Origin: Lactifluus volemus
Lineage: Eukaryota; Basidiomycota; Agaricomycetes; Russulales; Russulaceae
DNA: 64,000 nucleotides
Reading direction: 5' to 3'
Assembly: GCA_022376515.1 (NCBI GenBank)
Contig: WTXI01000076.1
Coordinates: forward strand, 62,001 to 126,000
Within the stretch, counting starts at the first letter, position 1; every line of letters starts with the position of its first letter. The position numbers and the translations under genes were made by a program. A model generated the notes under the pieces. It was not told the DNA's origin, searched no databases, and saw only the letters and a list, made by a program, of their open reading frames with translations. Positions 57,601 to 64,000 of the stretch are shown in pieces.

Positions 57601-59291
57601 CAAACGTGGGGAACACTGATATCGCACGGTTCCTTCTGGAGAATAATGCTGATGTCAACGCACGGGATAGGACACACAAAACTCCACTTCACAACGCGTC
57701 ATTGGGGGGACAACTAGAAACCGCTAGTCTGCTGCTCCAGCACGGCGCGATTGTGGGTTCCTATGACGAAAAGAGGTGCCTGACCCCTCTGCACTTTGCG
57801 GCGAGTTTGGGACATCTCGACATCGCACTGTTATTTCTAGGCCGGGACGTGGACGTGGACGTGGACGTACAGGACGACGATGGTCGGACCCCGCTACACT
57901 TTGTTTCATATAATGGGTACATTGAGGTCGCCAAGTTGCTCATCCAGCGTGGTGCAGCTGTTGATAGCCGGAATGATAAGGAACAAACTCCCTTGCACAT
58001 CGCCTCATTGAATGGCCACCTCGATATCGTATGGCTCTTGATCGAGAACGGCGCGAACGTATCTTCCAGATGCAACAAGGGCAGGACTCCATTTCACTCA
58101 GCATTACTCGGCGGGCACCTTAATGTTGTCGAGTTCCTACTTCGTTGTGATGTCAATCACGATGTCGACGTTCAGAATGCGAACGGAGAAACCGCATTGA
58201 TCCTAGCATCCCAAGAAGGGAAACTTGACGTTGTGCGCTTCTTAATCGATAAAGGAGCAGACTTGAATTCCCCGTGCGAGAATTCATGCATCGCGTTACA
58301 CAGGGCAGCTCAAGAGGGTCATCTTGACGTTGTACAGCTGCTTCTAGACCGCGGTGCAGACGTGAATGTACATGACGACCACCTTTGTACTCCGCTGCAT
58401 CTGGCTTCGCAGAATGGGCATATCCAAGTGGCACAATTGCTAGTTGAACGTGGGGCAATTGTCGATTCTTGTACTTGTCATCAAGAAACACCGCTTGACC
58501 GGGCAGCTGGAAGCGGGCAAGTCGAAGTCGTACACTTCCTACTCGAGTCAGGAGCGAATGTACATGCGATGGATGAAATCGGCTGGACTCCGTTACACAC
58601 AGCATCATGGAATGGCCATCTCAATATCATCAGGTTGTTGCTCAGTCGAGGTGCAGATCTCGACTCACGGGATCGTGCCAATAATACCGCCGCAGATTTG
58701 GCATCGGAGAATTATAAGGTTGCAGACTTGCTGGTCAAGCGCAAAGGAGACAGTGGAATATGCTCAACTACATTGGATATAATGGTGCACGACACTAATG
58801 AAGAGGACATTACGGAACAAACATCACTACATGCTGCGGTGGCAGAGGGCAAACTTGGCGTTGTGCAGTCGCATCTTGTACGTGGGGCAGATGTCAATGC
58901 ACGAAATGCAGAACATCAAACTCTGCTGGAACTGGCATTGAGAAGGGGGCACTTCGATATGGTGCACTTATTGATTGAGCGCGGCGCGGAGGTGGATTCA
59001 CGGAACAGTTCTGGGTGGACCCCGTTACACTGGGCATCGGGAATTAGGCACACTGATGTGGCGCGGTTGTTGATTGATCACGGTGCGGATGTGAACGCCA
59101 GGAACCAAGATAACTGGGCTCCCATTCATTTCTCAGCAGTCTCGGGACGACTCGACGTTGTAGAATTGCTGCTTGCACGAGGTGCGAACCCGCATTATCT
59201 CACCGATGACGGTCGATCCGCACTCCAATTCGCGAGAGCAAATGGACACCGTGGAGTTGTACACCTACTCAGCGAGCAAGATGCAAAGTAA
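54621..59291 (+). CDS. NLR-E: Goodbye-NACHT-ankyrin receptor, mosaic of B and C/D types
   Basis: Model: join(54621..54908,54965..55015,55073..55268,55320..55472,55526..55564,55620..55661,55718..55888,55945..55969,56018..56608,56663..59291), 1394 aa, one open frame. Exons 1-2 and the promoter are B-like (MSLMASTSTLPSNLPTI, SHPPA). From exon 3 on it follows C/D (LLGESDIEAVLQRLDRL). P-loop GKPGSGKS is at 312-319 and Walker B IIIDALDE at about 411-418. A 9-nt deletion just after the P-loop turns VAGLRAAGLAS into VAGSGLAS, and the usual ICVTSRPEF reads ICISSRPES. In the ankyrins one finger is lengthened (DVDVDVDVQDDDG) by a hexanucleotide repeat. About 19 repeats end in LLSEQDAK. Predicted STAND receptor; whether the NACHT changes affect ATP binding is unknown. 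Confidence 0.88.
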
Positions 59292-60886
59292 GCATAGCAC
59301 TTACTAGCAAGGTGCGATGAATCATTGTATGGGCACTGATTCGAGGGCTAACTTGAATCGCTTGGTCCACAGCGGCACACTGGCATCCACCGTGATTCCT
59401 CAGTGACACTGTGTTTTCGGCTATCCCCATCCACCTTCCAGACTTGCGCTTCAAATTGTGCGCCGCTCGAGGTTCACGTTTACTATACTTTCCACCTGAC
59501 GTTGCTAAGTAGTTGTACTTTGTAGTTTTACTATCGCTCTCAGGCTTCTACTTTACCCATTCGTTGACCGTGATCATGCATATATACTCCTAGCCCGCCG
59601 TCATATAACTGTCTTGCGTTCTCTCCTCTTAGTTTCTGTATGACCCTTCCTTGGTATCTCGGAAACTCTCTCAACGATTCGAAGCCTTGCGTTTCTAAAT
59701 TCTAGTTTTTAACTTGATTTAGTTTGTTAGTTTGAATTCCAGAGCTTTTTGAAATTACTGAGAACGCATTATTATAATCGCTGTAAGACACCAAACGTTC
59801 CGCACAAACCACCAGGCGCTCCAGCCGCGCGCGCCCAGGCGCGGGGGTTTCATGTATGGGTTGAGCGCATGGCCGGGAATCGAATGCGGTGCGTAGTAGC
59901 CCCGCGGCGAGGACGATGTGTGGGGAAGAACTGTGATGGTGAGAGATGGGAGATGATACTGTAGATGATAGCGTTTTCCAGTGGATGAAAACGAAAGATT
60001 CTTGAGCGCAGACGAAAGGAAGTCCAGAGGGGGCGTTTCCGTCGCGACGAGGAAGCGTGGGGCAGTAGTTATGTTTTGCGAAGACGTCAATGTTTGGTGA
60101 TTTACCGTATAAGTACAAAAAAAGTATCGTCGGGCGGCGTGAGCAGAATACAGTAGAGAGATAAATGGAGAAAGGGGGGGGGGGTTCGACCCTTTCTCGT
60201 CGGTGCCGCCGGTACTACCAAAAGGTTTTTGCTTCTATCGCGTTCGCGAGACGCCAGAGCACATAGTCGGCGGAGGGCGAGCTACTAGTACCAAATAGCA
60301 CAAAAAAAATCGTCATGAATGACCTATTTTTTGTTTTTCAGGAACAGGAGCCTACACGGGTTCTTTCAAGGGTTTCCCCCGCGGGATAGGTTTCATATAC
60401 AGAAATATAGATCATAATTAGGATGGAAAGTTTAAAAAATGGACATATGGTGGAGTTCTCGCCGGAGTACCGTGTCAGTGGACGGCTTGACGTTTTTTGG
60501 GGGGGGGCAAGGCTGTGAAGGCCGCGCCGCGCCGCGCGACGTTATTAATAAGAGGGAGTACTGTAGTACAGTATGGTGGGTTCTGTTCGCCCTCGTAGTT
60601 GTCGTAAGGATGGGTGTGTCAAGGGTAAAAACAAACGAGAGGTATGGGAATAAAAGTCTCTTCGCTCACTTGGTACTTTGCATCTTTTTTCTCACACAAC
60701 TCATGGTGAAACAGGTCATCCGCGGGAACGCCGGGTGATCTTTTTTTTGCTTAAAAGGGATATGCCTCGCCATTGCTCGCTTCCCATCTGGGCACGATGA
60801 GTTAATTTTAGAGTTGTGGGGAAAGCTTGGGTGTTTGCGATAATGGTCATACGACCTAAAATAGGATTACATATACGGAGAAACCC
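59292..60886. other. 3' flank of NLR-E up to the LINE
   Basis: Third copy of the block at 39664-41272 and 49462-51055, with the same landmarks (GGCCGCGCCGCGCCGCGCGA near 60519). No gene is supported. Confidence 0.6.
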
Positions 60887-63185
60887 TTTTTTATATAAGT
60901 CTGCATTTATATTCCGCAACATGTGGCTATGACAAAGACGTAGTTCCCGTGGGATTGTAAAGGCGGCCGAGGAAGTAAGGAGCGTAGTGCTGTACTCAAC
61001 GTTTTCGTGGTTGTGTGGTGGGGGAAGTCTATAGTAGGGTTTACAAGTACACTAATTACCATATTCTGGCGCCTACTCCGGCAAGGGGATCTGTCCTGGG
61101 TCCCACACTTGTCTCGGGAGCATGCAGGCGCGGGTCGATTTGATGAACAGGCTCACAGCCTTTCCTCCTTGGGCCGTGCTCAGTAGGATGGGGAGTGAGA
61201 GGTCGCGATCTACTGGCTGGAGGACGACGCGACGGGCGTCATCGTAAACTGGGCAGGCCGCGATGACGTCTTCGACGGTTTGCATGGGTGCCCTGCAGGA
61301 GCAGCTTGTGGGGAGGTCTGGGTGGAATTTGGCCATGTACGACCCGATGAAAGCATGGCCCGTAATGACCCTGACGAGGGTGGAGAAGACCGCCCTCTCG
61401 TGTCCCTTCGATCCATGGATTACCGGCAGGATTTTGCCGTTCGGTGGTGTGGGGAGGGCAATGTAAGTTTGAGAGTGGTTGTTGTTGTTCAGCCAGCAGT
61501 TGGCACGTGTGTCGATTGCTGAGGCTTTGGCTTCGCGACATAGATAGCTGATGGTGTGCGGTTCACGGTAGTTGGGCGGGAGCGGACGCGGCCGCGCGGG
61601 GCGATCGTATTTGTAAGGTGCTTGACACGAACGAAGCCGTGTAGCGAACGGTCTTGTGGTGCCTGGATTTTGAGGTTCCTGTTTAAGGAAAGGAGAATGT
61701 CAGCCTTCTGTCTGAAAGAGAGAGAGAAGGGTTGGCCGGGGTGAGGGCCAGGCTCGGTTATGTTGGAGATGGCAGTGGAGTCAGGGAAGATGAAGAAGGG
61801 GTGGGTAGTAGGGAGGATAGTAAGGATAAGTTGGGCGAGTGAGATACCGGTGTCAAGGGCTGCGAACTCGGTGTCGAGCGCTGCAACCGTAAGCCCTAGG
61901 GGGCGCTCGGAGTGGCCGATTTCTCTGCCGTTGGCGCAGGCCACGGCAGCCACGATACCGATAGGGTGTTGTCTTCTCTGCTGGGATTAGTGAGGGCACC
62001 TCGGCAGAAGATCGCCAGCTTACTGTCACTGGGGGCCATTTTCGGCTTTGAGGGAGGTAACCTAGCGTTTTCAGTCTTCTCCGTGGCGGACTTGGGGGGC
62101 CTGGGTGAGTCGGTCGTCCCATCCGCTCAGGTTCCATGGTGCGAGGGCATGCGGGCAAAGGCGGGGGCTGTGTGTCAGGACGAGATAGGCTAGTTCTGTT
62201 AGGCAAGAGTGGGCAGGGCAGTTACGGGCAGGGAGGCATGGGAGCAGGAGGTCTACTTCTGTGGTGCTGCTCCAGTCACTGCCTAGGTGTTTGAGGAGTT
62301 GGCTACTGCATGGGAGGCGGTATAATCTGAGGGCAGAGTTCTTTATCAGCAGTTCAACACAGATGTCAATGGGATAGATAGCCACGAGTTGGTGGAATGG
62401 CTCACCTGGGGTTGTTCTGAAGGCAACAGATGCGATGCGAATGACCTCGTTTGACAAGGACTACTTGACCCTTGTACCAGAGCTGCACACCGTAAGTGAG
62501 TACCGGGAGGCATATGGCCAGGCGCCACCTGGCAAAGTCGAGACCTCTGACTGAGTTTCCGAGGAGTTGGAGCAACTTGAAAGTGGACTTGACACGGTTG
62601 GCAACGATGGAAATGTGCTTCCACTGGAGTTTGAAATCGATGTGGAAGCCTAGATAGCGGACCCAGTTAGTAGCATCAATTCTATAATAGGTGAGTCGGG
62701 CGTACAGCCCAGTGAGTGGGGACGGAAAAAATAAATGAGCTCGGTTTTTTCGGGCTCGATACCAAGTCCAGATCGCATGAGCCATTCTTCGCACTCGGTT
62801 GTAGGGCCTGTAGGCCGAGCGGAGGCAGTGGCTGACAGAGTCGTATGATGCGCCACACGCAAAGATAAGGCCATCGTCCACATACATGGAGAGGCTCGAG
62901 TTGTTCCACTGGTGCATTTTTAGAAGGAGGGGGTAAGTGTAGATGATGGAGCGGACCGGAGAGATGGGTGAGCCTTGCGGGGCGCCAACCACGATGGGGT
63001 CGTCGACGAAGCCGTTGAAGCGGAGTTTGACAGAGCGATCTGATAGAAAGTACCTGAGCCATGAGGTCAGCTCCAGGGGGAAGCCTAGTGACCGGAAGAC
63101 ATGGATAAGTCCGTTGTGGTTAATGTTGTCGAAGAGGAGGGCACAGCCTAGGTTGTTGCCCACCGAGGTGTCATGGGTAAGAGCT
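60887..63185 (-). mobile_element. 5'-truncated LINE, copy 3
   Basis: The best-preserved RT of the three. 63163-62402 on the - strand is open for 253 codons with LLFDNINHNGLIHVF (motif A), GAPQGSPISPV (motif B), YVDDGLIFACG (62873-62884), YLGFHIDFKLQW and LTYGVQLWY. Further parts follow in other frames: VALDTEFAALDTGISL (RNase H-like) and SCSCRAPMQTVEDVIAACP (knuckle, first Cys pair altered). Frameshifts separate them. The poly(A) tail is the plus-strand T6 at 60887-60892. Like the other copies it lacks everything upstream of RT motif A. Confidence 0.88.
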
Positions 63186-64000
63186 GGAACGCCTCACGTG
63201 GTAAGTTATTTTGGTAACCCTGGTAAGCCGGGCCGGACCTGTCCTGCCCATTTGCCGTGCTATCTCACCCGTCCCAGTGCTGACAGGCCATTTCGATGAT
63301 ACTTCCATTCGTTATCTCCTCTGTGTGCCAGACTCGGAGTCTGCGCTGCTATAGACATATGTCCCCAACAGGAGATGATGTCAAGAACGATATCCTGGGT
63401 GCGATGTCCTATTAGTGTGTGGTTCACCTCAACGCCATTTCTTCTTTCATGCTTTCTCTTCTAGATGCGGACAATGCTCGCTTTGGCGTGCTCTGAGTAC
63501 AGGAGTAGAGGTGCTCTTAAGTGTGGTGCGTTCCGCTTTTTCATTCCATGTTATTAGTATTGACTAGTTGCGCTGGGCCCACGTAGGTGTACTAGTGATA
63601 CTAGGATGTGAGAATCGCATTGCGGGACATTTTAGACGATAGAAGGATGCAGGAGTTAAGACCTGAAACAAAATTGCGATCCTTTCGCATTCTTTCGGAC
63701 CTTTGATGTTCAATGATGATTTTGATTTCGAAAATTCACCATTACCTTGGCTGATGTCCTGTACACCATCCTTGACTTCCAGTCACGCGTACTTTTGTCC
63801 ATGCTTCTTCCATGGGTGAATTCCGCTATGCATGTAACTGTAATAGCATTGACCTCCGAGTATCCCTTGTCCAGACACACGTACTGGGTTCCTTCGATCC
63901 CGGGACAGGTTATGTCTCGTGTGCCGAGGACGTACGGGAAGAGGTGAGCAGATCAAACGAGTAGAGTACTGAAAGTGATATGATAAGGAAGGATTTTAGT
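63186..64000 (+). promoter_or_regulatory. Upstream block of a further NLR unit, cut by the window end
   Basis: Collinear with 53290-54132 (upstream of E), down to the last bases AAGGAAGGATTTTAGT. In E this point lies 489 bp before the start codon, so a sixth receptor should begin near position 64490 on the same strand. It is B/E-type sequence. Confidence 0.75.

Larger units (their letters stand above)
34973..64000 (+). repeat. Tandem segmental duplication, three units of about 9.8 kb
   Basis: Unit C starts at 34973, D at 44769 and E at 54621 (steps of 9796 and 9852). Each has the order receptor (+), about 1.6 kb of 3' flank, antisense 5'-truncated LINE, and upstream block of the next receptor. 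The earlier steps A-B (7058) and B-C (7273) are shorter because their spacers lack the LINE. The window ends inside the upstream block of what should be another unit. Confidence 0.9.

Overview
The window is nuclear DNA of a filamentous basidiomycete, most likely an Agaricomycete. Genes carry many 40-75 nt GT-AG introns. It contains NLR-like receptors of the Goodbye-NACHT-ankyrin type common in Agaricomycetes, F-box-like paralogs, small secreted proteins and RNase H-type LINE fragments. The genus cannot be resolved from sequence alone.

Layout. 0-19 kb is mixed gene space. It holds a small secreted Cys-rich protein (382-868, -), an alpha-arrestin-like protein with a very long disordered tail and a PPxY motif (3271-7012, -), two F-box-like paralogs (7690-9133 and 14416-15977, both +), a secreted repeat protein (10731-11701, -) and a SAM-domain protein with a C-terminal membrane segment (16901-18726, -). 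A broken ankyrin fragment (12785-13899) and a rearranged NLR 5' fragment (19421-19908) are relics of the receptor family that fills the rest of the window.

20.6-64 kb is a head-to-tail cluster of five NLR-like genes, called A to E here, all on + and all with the same 10-exon structure. A (20642-25325), C (34973-39663), D (44769-49461) and E (54621-59291) can each be spliced in silico into one open frame of 1394-1399 codons. B (27700-32390) has three single-base lesions and is a pseudogene. Each protein has a Goodbye-like N-terminal domain, a helical linker, a NACHT ATPase (P-loop GKPGSGKS; Walker B IIDALDE) and about 19 ankyrin repeats. Units C, D and E repeat with a period of about 9.8 kb. 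Each carries, downstream of the receptor, a 5'-truncated antisense LINE at the same relative position, so the LINE inserted before these units multiplied. The A-B spacer carries a 395-bp solo LTR with a perfect 5-bp target duplication and clear empty sites in the sister spacers. The last 0.8 kb matches the upstream region of E, so a sixth receptor probably starts about 0.5 kb past the window.

How it fits together. The cluster looks like a fast-evolving intracellular receptor locus: Goodbye domain as signalling or adaptor end, NACHT as nucleotide switch, ankyrins as ligand-sensing surface. It diversifies by unequal crossing-over, gene conversion (E has a B-type promoter and exon 1-2 on a C/D-like body), pseudogenisation and transposon insertion. 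A role in recognition of non-self is inferred from the family, not shown by the sequence.
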